Below, piece after piece: positions 17,821-25,592 of a stretch of DNA of 48,273 bases; the stretch's first letter is position 1, and the number at the start of each line of letters is the position of its first letter. Location of the stretch: assembly GCA_051418055.1 (NCBI GenBank), contig JBPRGH010000040.1, positions 1 through 48,273 of the forward strand, given 5' to 3'. Both the position numbers and the translations under genes were made by a program. The notes below the pieces were generated by a model. The model made no database searches, had not been told where the DNA came from, and saw only the letters and a list, made by a program, of their open reading frames with translations. This DNA is from JBPRGH01 sp051418055 (GTDB lineage: Bacteria; Bacteroidota; Bacteroidia; Cytophagales; Cyclobacteriaceae).

Positions 17821-17963
17821 TAATTGCGAAGGAGCTGCAAAATTAAAATCGTAGTGCAGAATATTTAGGCGACTGCGGCAATCGTGTTAAAATCTAAAGG
17901 ATTATTTCGTCGCCACAACGTCCGGAATAGATATGGAAATTTATTTTTGCTCCTTGTAATGAC
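17821..17963. repeat. Degenerate dispersed intergenic repeat
   Basis: The spacer after ispF holds an imperfect inverted pair: TAATTGCGAAGGAGCTGC (from 17821) and the roughly complementary TTTGCTCCTTGTAATGAC (near 17945-17962). Between them lies GCGACTGCGGCAATC. The wording resembles the CATTGCGAGGAGCGAAGC-type elements scattered in many Bacteroidota genomes. No gene is supported here. Confidence 0.5.
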
Positions 17964-18040
17964 GAAAAAACAAGCCTTTCTCGCCAATAAAGCGAGCATG
18001 ATGAGCAAATTAAACTACCAACGGGATCTTAAACACACAT

Positions 18041-18706
18041 ATGAGCTTAAAAATCATCAAAACAGAAGACGGCAGCCATTCGCTTTATAATCCGGAACTG
18101 AAGGAAACTTACCATTCCAGCCATGGGGCGCTGACGGAATCTAAGCATGTGTTTATCAAAATGGGGCTCAATTTTTATGTGGAAGAATATGTTCCGAAGG
18201 AAATAAAAATATTTGAAGTAGGTTTTGGTACAGGATTAAACTCTTTGCTGGCATGGCAATGGGCGGAGGAGCATAAAATAAAAATTGTTTATCATTCAAT
18301 TGAACAGTATCCGTTGGAAAAAGAGGTAGTGGAAGAAATCAACTATGGCGAATTACTGGGAGAGCAGGAAAAATTTACTTCCCTTCATTATATTGAATGG
18401 GATATTCAAACAGAATTATCTTCTTTCTTTACTTTAGAGAAAATAAATGCAATTTGGCAAGAATATCAGATTGGGGATAAATATCAGGTTATTTTTTACG
18501 ATGCATTTGCACCGAGCAAGCAGCCCGAAATGTGGGAGGAGCATCTGATCAAAAAATGTTATAAAGCGTTAGATACTCCAGGTATCCTTACAACCTATTG
18601 CGCCCGAGGTCAATTTAAACGTGACCTTTCTGCTGCCGGATTCGAGGTTCAGACCCTGCCGGGACCTCCGGGAAAAAAGGAGATGGTAAGGGGATTAAGA
18701 GTTTAA
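18041..18706 (+). CDS. mnmD: tRNA 5-(aminomethyl)-2-thiouridine methyltransferase MnmD
   Basis: A stand-alone SAM methyltransferase of the MnmC N-terminal (DUF752) type, acting in modification of the wobble uridine of tRNA. The 221-residue protein starts with HSLYNPELKETYHSSHGA, the conserved opening of this family. The SAM-binding loop is FEVGFGTGLNSL (58-69). The conserved YDAFAPSKQPEMW and TYCARGQFKRDL follow, and the C-terminus GPPGKKEMVRG is typical. The oxidoreductase half of MnmC is absent, as usual for MnmD-type lineages. It has no close operon partner. Confidence 0.93.
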   Translation: MSLKIIKTEDGSHSLYNPELKETYHSSHGALTESKHVFIKMGLNFYVEEYVPKEIKIFEVGFGTGLNSLLAWQWAEEHKIKIVYHSIEQYPLEKEVVEEINYGELLGEQEKFTSLHYIEWDIQTELSSFFTLEKINAIWQEYQIGDKYQVIFYDAFAPSKQPEMWEEHLIKKCYKALDTPGILTTYCARGQFKRDLSAAGFEVQTLPGPPGKKEMVRGLRV

Positions 18707-18728
18707 CGTTTCTGGTTCTTCGTTCCTG

Positions 18729-18795
18729 GTTCAAAGTTTCTGATTCAAAGTTCAAAGTTCCTGCCTGGCATTAACTTTAAACTTCAAACTTTAAA
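18729..18795. repeat. Short TTCAAAGTT repeats between convergent genes
   Basis: Three copies of TTCAAAGTT-like sequence (18730, 18744, 18752) face complementary AACTTTAAACTTCAAACT copies (18773-18790). This gives an imperfect hairpin between mnmD and the DUF3127 gene. It may help end both transcripts, but no GC-rich terminator stem is present. Confidence 0.4.
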
Positions 18796-19161
18796 CTAAA
18801 ACGGCAGATCATCCTCTTCGTCTGGAAGGGGGGCAGAAGGAGGGGCAGTGGTTTCCTGAGAAGCATAATCTGCAGGACCCGCGCTTTGGTCTGCAGCACC
18901 TTGTTTGTCAATTCTCCATGCTTTTACATCAGTATACCAGCGGCCATTATACTCACGGCTTTCAATATTTATATGAGCATTTATCTGATCGCCCTCTGAA
19001 AGGCTTGCTTCATCAATTTTATCACCCCATAAAGAAACACATACTGTTTTAGGATACTGATCCTGGGTTTCTAAAATAAAATCCTGCTTTCGCCATTCGC
19101 CACGTTGACTTTTGCCCGTCTGCAAAGGCAATATATTTATTACTTTTCCTGATAATTCCAT
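18796..19161 (-). CDS. DUF3127 OB-fold protein with SSB-like acidic C-terminus
   Basis: A 121-residue Bacteroidota protein. Residues 1-85 (MELSGKVINILPLQTGKSQR, KQDFILETQDQYPKTVC, GDQINAHINIESREYNG) match DUF3127, predicted to be an OB-fold related to single-stranded-DNA-binding or replication proteins. A Gly/Pro/Ala/Ser linker (about 90-112) is followed by the tip DEEDDLPF. Such an acidic, Phe-terminated tip is the protein-interaction tail of SSB. The architecture OB-linker-acidic tip therefore parallels SSB. Nucleic-acid binding is inferred and the biological role is unknown. Confidence 0.85.
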   Translation of the reverse strand: MELSGKVINILPLQTGKSQRGEWRKQDFILETQDQYPKTVCVSLWGDKIDEASLSEGDQINAHINIESREYNGRWYTDVKAWRIDKQGAADQSAGPADYASQETTAPPSAPLPDEEDDLPF

Positions 19162-19343
19162 CCCTCAAAGGTATAAATCCTGACTTTAAAATGCGAGTAT
19201 ATATTTTAAAAAACACGCAATTTTTATTTTGCTTAAATAAATTAAAAACAAAGTTTGTTAATTCTGTTTTATAGAATATTGCTATAAATGATAATTAAGA
19301 TTTTAATTATTTTTAATATCACAGAATATTTCAATATTAATAT

Positions 19344-19808
19344 ATGGAGCAGTATTTAGCTGTAAAAAAGCAGTTATTCCAGAAATGTCAGGAATATGTG
19401 CAAAAAAGAATCTCAACAATAAAAGAAGCCATGTCAGCTATAAAAGAGGCGGCTGACGAAGAAACCAAAAGTTCTGCCGGCGATAAGTATGAAACAGGTC
19501 GGGCGATGATGCAGATTGAGATGGAGAATTATGCCAATCAATTAGCGGAAGCTAGAAAATTGCAGAGCCAGATGGACCAGCTGCCAAAGCCAAATACAGT
19601 TTGTAAAAATATTGAATCAGGATGTTTAGCCGTTACCAGCCAGGGGAATTATTATTTTGCCGTTAGCGTAGGAAAAATTACAATAGACGATAAAGATTAT
19701 TTTGCGGTGGCGCCATCATCACCCGTAGGAGGTGCATTGTTAGGATTAAAAGCCGGTGAGACCGCTGAATTAAATGGAAGAAAAATCGAAGTGAAGGAGG
19801 TTTATTAA
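19344..19808 (+). CDS. Gre-factor-like protein, possible RNA-polymerase binding
   Basis: A 154-residue cytoplasmic protein. Residues 1-78 are a predicted antiparallel coiled coil (QLFQKCQEYVQKRISTIKEA, MMQIEMENYANQLAEARKLQ). The remaining part resembles the FKBP-like C-terminal domain of GreA/GreB: a beta-rich core ending SSPVGGALLGLKAGETAELN and KIEVKEVY, close to the GreA ending SPxxxALxGxxxGDxV. The coiled coil is shorter than in GreA and its tip is not clearly acidic, so cleavage stimulation is doubtful. Homologues are sometimes labelled 3-oxoacyl-ACP synthase; nothing here supports that. Its stop overlaps the convergent DsbA-family gene by 4 nt. Confidence 0.75.
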   Translation: MEQYLAVKKQLFQKCQEYVQKRISTIKEAMSAIKEAADEETKSSAGDKYETGRAMMQIEMENYANQLAEARKLQSQMDQLPKPNTVCKNIESGCLAVTSQGNYYFAVSVGKITIDDKDYFAVAPSSPVGGALLGLKAGETAELNGRKIEVKEVY

Positions 19809-19819
19809 GCCTCCTTTTT
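19794..19819. terminator. Terminator hairpin spanning two overlapping stop codons
   Basis: A 7-bp stem AAGGAGG / CCTCCTT with a 9-nt loop and a following T-run lies across the shared 3' ends of two convergent genes. Both stop codons fall in the loop region. The T-run favours termination on the plus strand; the minus-strand T-run is only two bases. Confidence 0.7.
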
Positions 19820-20455
19820 CTCTAACATTTCAATTCCTCTTCTTAGATTATCATCCAACTGCTGATAAGGGACATAGCCATATGATATCATCACATAAAT
19901 CCCATCCTTTTCTATAAATACACAAGGGAATCCCTGCACTTTTAATTGTTGGGTAAGCTGGAAATCCTGAATGGTAAGCTCTTCAGATGCAGGTAAATTG
20001 AGGTGTATTCTAAATTCCGGTTTGACATTCATTTTTTCAGTTATTTCAAAATAAGTGTCTTTTTCAGCAGGTGGCTTTCCTTCATAATAAATAGCATGTT
20101 GAATGGCATGGGCAAAATCTACCTGGTTCTCCGTTTGGGTCATTTTAAAAGCTGCCATTGCACGAGCCGGCAAATAAGATGAAAACTGCATTTCACCTTT
20201 TTCCAGTTCATTAAGGAAATCCTGGCCAAATTCAACACCGGTTCTGTCTTCGACTACTTTATAGGCCTTCTTTATGTAGTCAGCGATATTTCCTATCGGG
20301 CCTTCACGTTCTCCAAGAACCATTCCTCCACTGATCACTTCAAAGGGATAATGTTCTTTGTATGTTGTATGGAATTTCTTGATTACAGGGCTGAAGCCAT
20401 AGCACCAGCCACAAAGGGCATCATAGATATAGACGATTTTCAATGTATTGTTCAT
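19805..20455 (-). CDS. DsbA-family (FrnE-like) thioredoxin-fold protein
   Basis: A 216-residue thioredoxin-fold protein with a helical insert. The redox motif CGWC lies at residues 15-18, right after the first strand (KIVYIYDALCGWCYGFSP). The rest fits the DsbA/FrnE superfamily, with SGGMVLGEREGPIG and a late cis-Pro region QGFPCVFIEKDG. No signal peptide is present, so it acts in the cytoplasm, unlike true DsbA. It may serve thiol-disulfide exchange in the bacillithiol-dependent redox network, which is inference. Confidence 0.88.
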   Translation of the reverse strand: MNNTLKIVYIYDALCGWCYGFSPVIKKFHTTYKEHYPFEVISGGMVLGEREGPIGNIADYIKKAYKVVEDRTGVEFGQDFLNELEKGEMQFSSYLPARAMAAFKMTQTENQVDFAHAIQHAIYYEGKPPAEKDTYFEITEKMNVKPEFRIHLNLPASEELTIQDFQLTQQLKVQGFPCVFIEKDGIYVMISYGYVPYQQLDDNLRRGIEMLEKKEA

Positions 20456-20538
20456 GTTTATTTATTATCTTAAAGAAAATCAGGTAATAAAGTTATCAAT
20501 TCTCCTTAAGAAACCTGAACATGTACTCTAGCCTTTGA

Positions 20539-21615
20539 ATGAAACAATCAACTAAAGAATATTACAGCAAAAAAATTACTGAAACTGTCCCGGAATACTT
20601 TTTCATATATGATTTAGAAATTGAAAAAATTATTTATCTGACTGATTCTTTCAGAAGATTTCGTTTTACAAAAGAAGGGACGGAAATGGATCAGTTGCGC
20701 GATACTATTCATAAAGAGTATTTAGAGATTTTTGATAAAATTTTTAAAGAATTAGATGGAGGAAAATTGTGGCAGGATGAAGATCTAAAGATCCAAAAAT
20801 CTGAAAAAGATGTAAAATGGATTAATATAACTACATATCCAATAGATAGCGATAAAGCAAAAAAAGTAGCAGGTCATGTTCTGGATATCACCAAAAGAAA
20901 CAGATCATTAGAAGAAATAAAATCGGAAGCTGCAAACCTGGAAGATATTATTCATATCCTGGCGCACGATTTAAGGGGCCCTATTGGATCTATAATGAAT
21001 ATACTGGAAATTCAGAATGATGCACTTAGAGATGAAAATATTAAAGATGCCAAATCATATAGTGAGTTTGCAGCCAGAGTTTCTAGACAGCTCGATACTA
21101 CGGTAAAAAGTATGATTGAATTGGTGGAGCTAAAATCAAATAAATTTGGATTAACCCAAAGCAATACATTAATAAATAGCTTAATAGCATCTGTTCTTGA
21201 TGATTATTCCCTGGATTTAGAAAGTAAGAAAATTGAGCTTGTAAAGCATATCCCTGAAAAAGAGATCAAAGCTGAAGTTGATCCTGTAAAATTCCGTCTG
21301 GTACTTCAAAATATTATTTCCAATGCTATAAAATTTACAGATGAAAAAGGTAGAGTTGAGATTTATTTAGATGAATCTGATCAGGAGTTTACTGTAAGGA
21401 TAACAGATAATGGTTTAGGAATTCCTGAAGATCAACAGGAGAATATTTTTGAGAAATTTACCAAATTCAAAAGAAAAGGTATTAGAGGAGAAAAATCTGT
21501 TGGATTGGGGTTATCTATTTCAAAAAAGATAGTTGAACTCCATAAAGGAAATTTAGAGGTTGAATCTGAAGAAGGCAAAGGTTCAACATTTACTATAAAT
21601 ATTCCTAAGGCTTAA
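20539..21615 (+). CDS. Cytoplasmic PAS-domain sensor histidine kinase
   Basis: A 358-residue kinase without transmembrane segments. Residues 15-120 read as a PAS fold ending in GHVLDITKRN. The HisKA dimerisation domain carries the phospho-acceptor His143 in HILAHDLRGP. The ATPase domain has the N-box NIISNAIKFTDE (about 253-264), G1 DNGLGIPEDQ, the F-box FEKFTKF and G2 GLGLSISKKIV. No response regulator is adjacent, so it is an orphan. Its end overlaps the convergent formyl-THF cyclo-ligase gene by 11 nt. Confidence 0.93.
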   Translation: MKQSTKEYYSKKITETVPEYFFIYDLEIEKIIYLTDSFRRFRFTKEGTEMDQLRDTIHKEYLEIFDKIFKELDGGKLWQDEDLKIQKSEKDVKWINITTYPIDSDKAKKVAGHVLDITKRNRSLEEIKSEAANLEDIIHILAHDLRGPIGSIMNILEIQNDALRDENIKDAKSYSEFAARVSRQLDTTVKSMIELVELKSNKFGLTQSNTLINSLIASVLDDYSLDLESKKIELVKHIPEKEIKAEVDPVKFRLVLQNIISNAIKFTDEKGRVEIYLDESDQEFTVRITDNGLGIPEDQQENIFEKFTKFKRKGIRGEKSVGLGLSISKKIVELHKGNLEVESEEGKGSTFTINIPKA

Positions 21616-22180
21616 ATTCAAAAATCTCAAAAGGGGTTATGCATCCATCAAGTGGAATATCAAATTCTTCTACAAAATCAATGTAATCAAGAGAAGGTGA
21701 GAGTGAAAGCCCGATCTTTTTCGCTTTGGGAGCTTGTTGTAAAAAGACATCATAATAACCTCCGCCATAACCTATTCGATGCCCACTTTTATCAAAAGAT
21801 ATCAACGGAACAAAGATAAGGTCAACATCTTCCGGAACAATTTTATCTCCTGCATGAGGCTCGGGGATGCCCCAGGAGGAGGTTTTTAATGTAGTTTCTT
21901 CAGTAAGAAGGAAATGCTCCAGCTGCCGCTCAGGTAATGTTTTGGAAACAGCAAAATGCACATCCGGATAAGTGCTTTTTACCTTTTTGATAATAGGAGC
22001 GGTATCAACCTCTTTTTGCTTCACTATTGATATGAAAATATGAATGAACCGCAGGCCGGAAAAATCAATGTTATCTAAAATATTCTGCAGTAGCATCTCA
22101 TTCCGCCGCTGGTATTCATCCTGCGTTAGGGTAAGCCTTTTTTCCAGGTAAACCTCTCTGAGTACTTTTTTATTTACCAT
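21605..22180 (-). CDS. ygfA: 5-formyltetrahydrofolate cyclo-ligase
   Basis: The enzyme converts 5-formyl-THF to 5,10-methenyl-THF with ATP. The 191-residue length is standard. The diagnostic glycine-rich segment GHRIGYGGGYYDVFL lies near residues 136-150, preceded by DLIFVPLISFD. The N-terminus LREVYLEKRLTL fits the family. It overlaps bshC by 11 nt, so the two are translationally coupled. 5-formyl-THF is made by serine hydroxymethyltransferase side activity and inhibits one-carbon enzymes, a loose link to glycine cleavage in this window. Confidence 0.95.
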   Translation of the reverse strand: MVNKKVLREVYLEKRLTLTQDEYQRRNEMLLQNILDNIDFSGLRFIHIFISIVKQKEVDTAPIIKKVKSTYPDVHFAVSKTLPERQLEHFLLTEETTLKTSSWGIPEPHAGDKIVPEDVDLIFVPLISFDKSGHRIGYGGGYYDVFLQQAPKAKKIGLSLSPSLDYIDFVEEFDIPLDGCITPFEIFEFKP

Positions 22181-23726
22181 AGTTTAAAATATGGAATCGG
22201 TAATCAAACGGATCGAAACAATTTATCAGATCCTTAATAAAATCTGGATTTTCCAGGTAAAAGTTTAAAAAATTATCTGTCCGCTCCTGCAGGCTTTGAT
22301 TTGGGAATAGAAATTCCAGCACAGCTTCTACCTGTCGCAGCTTATCCGACTGATTTCGTTTTTCAGCGCGGATAAACTTCTTCTCCATATTTTCCAGCCG
22401 CTTTTTGGTCTTCTCTTTTTGTGCTTCCACATGAGGCCCGAGGGTAGGATCAATTGCTAAAGCCTGTTGTTTTATGCTATTGAAAAGCTCTTCAAATCTG
22501 GTGATCTGCCCGTTAAGCTCAATTTCTTTAACTGTAAATTTCTTTACTGATTTTTTATAAAGTGTCTCCGGACCTTCAAACAGCTCCTCTGTCATCAACC
22601 CCGTTTTATCAATCTTATTTTGAATATGATGAGGAATGACCATGGCAAAGTTGCGGGGCATTACCATCGGGAAAGGAATATCAAAATGTTCAAAAACAGG
22701 CTTTAAAGGCAGCCAGTAAACAACTTCTGCCGGGCCTCCTACATAAGCAAGGTTAGGAAGAATTGCCTCCTGGTATAGCGGACGCAAAATTACATTTGGG
22801 CTGAATTTTTCCGGATGCTCCTCAATGAGTTGTAGTATCTCCTTTTCAGAAAAAGAAATATCAGTATCGACTACTTTATATATTTCTCCGGCTTTTTCAA
22901 TCCGTTCGCGAAGCTGTTGATCCAGATAAAAGAAATTAATGTCCCGGGGAAAGATGCTGGTTTCATACCCTTGTTTAGATAATACATCCATCTGCTCAGT
23001 AGCTTTTTTCTTCGCTGAATGCTGTGAGAGGTCATCTTTAATTACATCAGTAAAAAGCTTTTTAAAAGCTTTGTGATCAGCGTCAATCACTACCAAACCT
23101 TCAGAGCCAAAAAGATGGTTGACATAATATCTTACTGCTTCTGCAAGTGTTTTTTGCGAATAAGCCTCTTTAAAGAAATCGGGAACTCCGGGGATATCTT
23201 TTAAAAGCGCCTTAATAGATGAGGGGTCAAACCTTCCAACAGCTCCTTTCTGATCTGTTTCCCAGATAAATTTTTTGCCACCTAATCGAAAGTATTGGAT
23301 CTCATCAAAGTCATGATCCTCCGTAGCCATCCAGTAGACGGGGACAAAATGATAGTTCGGATAAGTCTCCTTTAACTTCCGGCAGGCATTTATTACGGTC
23401 ACAATTTTATAAATGAAGTAAAGCGGACCAGTAAAAATATTCAGCTGGTGGCCTGTTGTGACGGTATAAGTTTTGGGTGATCCAAGTAAATCAATATTTT
23501 GAGTCAACAGGGGATCTGCATCAAGATCTTTGTATTGTGACTTTAGCGTATTTACAAGAACCTCGCGATGGGGGAAGTCTTTTTTATGGTCTATCTGCTT
23601 TTGAAAATTCTTGGGGTCAGGATAAAGATCAAAATATGGCTTTACTTTTTCGCTTTTATTGATGTAATCCAGAAAAAAGGATGAAAACCTGTTGGTTTTT
23701 TCAAAGGCAATTTTTTGACAGTCCAT
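22170..23726 (-). CDS. bshC: Bacillithiol biosynthesis cysteine-adding enzyme BshC
   Basis: BshC joins cysteine to glucosaminyl-malate in the last step of bacillithiol synthesis. The 518-residue protein has the BshC hallmarks: TGHQLNIFTGPLYFIYKI near residue 89, FVPVYWMATEDHDFDEI, and the later LRPLYQEAILPNLAYVGGPAE with EVVYWLPLK. A coiled-coil region around 395-460 (KKRLENMEKKFIRAEKRNQ) matches the dimerisation helix. It lies 11 nt after rimO and overlaps the cyclo-ligase gene. bshA and bshB are not in the window. With ytxJ it supports a bacillithiol-producing organism. Confidence 0.96.
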   Translation of the reverse strand: MDCQKIAFEKTNRFSSFFLDYINKSEKVKPYFDLYPDPKNFQKQIDHKKDFPHREVLVNTLKSQYKDLDADPLLTQNIDLLGSPKTYTVTTGHQLNIFTGPLYFIYKIVTVINACRKLKETYPNYHFVPVYWMATEDHDFDEIQYFRLGGKKFIWETDQKGAVGRFDPSSIKALLKDIPGVPDFFKEAYSQKTLAEAVRYYVNHLFGSEGLVVIDADHKAFKKLFTDVIKDDLSQHSAKKKATEQMDVLSKQGYETSIFPRDINFFYLDQQLRERIEKAGEIYKVVDTDISFSEKEILQLIEEHPEKFSPNVILRPLYQEAILPNLAYVGGPAEVVYWLPLKPVFEHFDIPFPMVMPRNFAMVIPHHIQNKIDKTGLMTEELFEGPETLYKKSVKKFTVKEIELNGQITRFEELFNSIKQQALAIDPTLGPHVEAQKEKTKKRLENMEKKFIRAEKRNQSDKLRQVEAVLEFLFPNQSLQERTDNFLNFYLENPDFIKDLINCFDPFDYRFHILNYGK

Positions 23727-23737
23727 TCAAAATTTTG

Positions 23738-25063
23738 TTAAACGCTGGGTACAGATTCTGTTACCGGTGTTCCCATCAGATCGAACGAGGTGGCATTATC
23801 TATCCTTACATTCACAAAATCTCCTATCCTCAGATACTGGTCCGTTGAGATAATCACCTCATTATCCACTTCCGGTGAATCATATTCCGTACGGCCAATA
23901 AATTTACCACTTTCCATCCGATCGACAAGAACTTTAAAGGTCTTACCGATTTTTTCCTGGTTTTTATCCCAGGAGATGCTTTCCTGTATTTCCATTACGG
24001 CATCTGCGCGTTCTTGTTTCACTTCTGCCGGAACATCGTCTTCAAAAGTATGTGCATGGGTGTTTTCCTCATGGCTATATGTAAAAATTCCGAGACGATC
24101 GAAACGCATACGCTCTACAAAAGAGGCCATTTCTTCAAAATGTGCATCCGTTTCACCCGGATGACCTGCAATGAGGGTAGTACGGATAGCTATATTTGGC
24201 ACCTTCTCACGAATGGTATGTATTAGCTCTTCCTGCTTTTCACGAGTTGTACCACGCCGCATCTTTTTGAGGATTTCTGTTGATCCATGCTGAAGCGGAA
24301 TGTCCAGGTAATTACAAATATTCGGGCGTTCACGCATAACATCAAGTATATCGAGCGGGAAACCTGTAGGGAATGCGTAGTGTAGGCGTATCCAATCGAT
24401 TCCTTCCACATCCGAAAGATTTTTCATTAGCTCGGCAAGATTCCTTTTTTTATAAATATCCAGGCCATAGTAAGTGCTGTCCTGTGCTATCAGCAATAAT
24501 TCACGGGTACCATTTTTGGCAAGGCTTTTTGCTTCGGCAACTAATTGCTCAATAGGTTTCGATACATGCTTTCCACGCATCAAAGGGATGGCACAGAAGG
24601 AGCAGGGACGATCACAGCCCTCACTGATCTTCAGGTAAGAATAGTGGCGCGAGGTGGTAGTGATCCGCTCACCTACAAGCTCATGTTTATAATCTACTTT
24701 AAATTTTTTAAGAAGCAGGGGAAGCTCCATAGTACCAAACCAGGCATCAACCTCAGGTATCTCTTTCTGCAGGTCATCCCGGTAACGCTGAGAGAGACAG
24801 CCGGTAACATAAACTTTTTCTACCAGTCCCGATTGTTTGGCTTCGGCATATCGCAGTATAGTCTCAATAGATTCTTCCTTGGCATTATCAATAAAGCCGC
24901 AGGTATTTATGATCACCACTTCGCTTTCACCGGAGATCTCGTGATGTGCATCTATTTTATTGCCGCGTAGCTGCGTCAGCATTACTTCTGAGTCTACAAT
25001 ATTTTTGGCGCAGCCAAGTGTAACAATGTTTACTTTCGGCTTTTTATTCCCTTTCGTCTTCAC
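23738..25063 (-). CDS. rimO: Ribosomal protein S12 methylthiotransferase RimO
   Basis: RimO is a radical-SAM enzyme that methylthiolates an aspartate of ribosomal protein S12. The 441-residue protein has the three-domain plan: N-terminal UPF0004 domain with Cys18, Cys55 and Cys89; radical-SAM domain with CDRPCSFC (Cys150, Cys154, Cys157); and a C-terminal TRAM domain (from about 375, RMESGKFIGRTEYDSPEVDN). RimO is distinguished from MiaB by EGCDRPCSFCAIPLMRGKH and the TTSRHYSYLKISEGC run. It starts the rimO-bshC-cyclo-ligase run. Confidence 0.97.
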   Translation of the reverse strand: MKTKGNKKPKVNIVTLGCAKNIVDSEVMLTQLRGNKIDAHHEISGESEVVIINTCGFIDNAKEESIETILRYAEAKQSGLVEKVYVTGCLSQRYRDDLQKEIPEVDAWFGTMELPLLLKKFKVDYKHELVGERITTTSRHYSYLKISEGCDRPCSFCAIPLMRGKHVSKPIEQLVAEAKSLAKNGTRELLLIAQDSTYYGLDIYKKRNLAELMKNLSDVEGIDWIRLHYAFPTGFPLDILDVMRERPNICNYLDIPLQHGSTEILKKMRRGTTREKQEELIHTIREKVPNIAIRTTLIAGHPGETDAHFEEMASFVERMRFDRLGIFTYSHEENTHAHTFEDDVPAEVKQERADAVMEIQESISWDKNQEKIGKTFKVLVDRMESGKFIGRTEYDSPEVDNEVIISTDQYLRIGDFVNVRIDNATSFDLMGTPVTESVPSV

Positions 25064-25089
25064 GATAATACCTTCCTTTAATTAATTTG

Positions 25090-25097
25090 CAAAATTA
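25090..25097 (-). promoter_or_regulatory. Putative -7 box for rimO
   Basis: TAATTTTG on the minus strand is an exact TAnnTTTG match 26 nt before the rimO start. No clear -33 TTG at the normal spacing. Confidence 0.35.
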
Positions 25098-25134
25098 GCG
25101 AAAATTATACTGCCCTCTTGAACACGTAAACTAT

Positions 25135-25142
25135 TATATTTG
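25135..25142 (+). promoter_or_regulatory. Putative -7 box for the DUF6452-like gene
   Basis: TATATTTG is an exact TAnnTTTG match, 9 nt before the ATG at 25152. A TTG lies only 14 nt upstream, shorter than usual, so the call rests on the -7 box and position. Confidence 0.35.
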
Positions 25143-25151
25143 TGCCCGTTT

Positions 25152-25592
25152 ATGAAAAACATTTATATTTTTCTATTTTTCTGTTTTATTCTGACCGCCT
25201 GCCTTGATGAGCCGGATTGTATTCAGGAAGCATCTGACGAAATCCTTTTTTTATTCAAAAATGATAGTACAGGAGCTAGTCAATCGGTAAAATTTGATTC
25301 AGTAGTAATTACCGGTGCTGATTCTGTGTTGTACCGATCTAAAGCAACACCAAGTACTTTTATTCCCTTAAATCCTCTTACTACCGAAACAGAAATTATT
25401 TTTAATTCTCCATTGGGGCACGATACAATTGTGTTACAATATAATACTGTTACACGATTAATTTCACCTAATTGCGGTGCAGAAACCTTTTTTTTAGATC
25501 TTTCTGTAAAAGAACATACATTTGATTCATTAAAGATTATTAACCTAATTGTTTTACCGGATGGGGAGCCTAATTTTGAAATATACTATTAG
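25152..25592 (+). CDS. Small lipoprotein, DUF6452-like
   Basis: A 146-residue predicted lipoprotein. I start at the ATG at 25152, where MKNIYIFLFFCFILTAC gives a lipobox with Cys17; an upstream in-frame TTG adds only four residues. The mature part opens with DEPDCIQEASDEILFLF and is beta-rich (LPL-type SLNPLTTETEIIFN, DTIVLQYNT), with a further Cys near the C-terminus. Both the pattern and the partner gene recall DUF6452, a Bacteroidota family of unknown role. The assignment is from memory and should be searched. The following gene overlaps it by about 32 nt, so the two are coupled. Confidence 0.7.
   Translation: MKNIYIFLFFCFILTACLDEPDCIQEASDEILFLFKNDSTGASQSVKFDSVVITGADSVLYRSKATPSTFIPLNPLTTETEIIFNSPLGHDTIVLQYNTVTRLISPNCGAETFFLDLSVKEHTFDSLKIINLIVLPDGEPNFEIYY

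Noticed and set aside
17884..18090. Open frame of 68 codons in the ispF-mnmD spacer
   Set aside because: It crosses a repeat-like sequence and the start of mnmD in another frame, has no protein-like composition and no plausible start signal.
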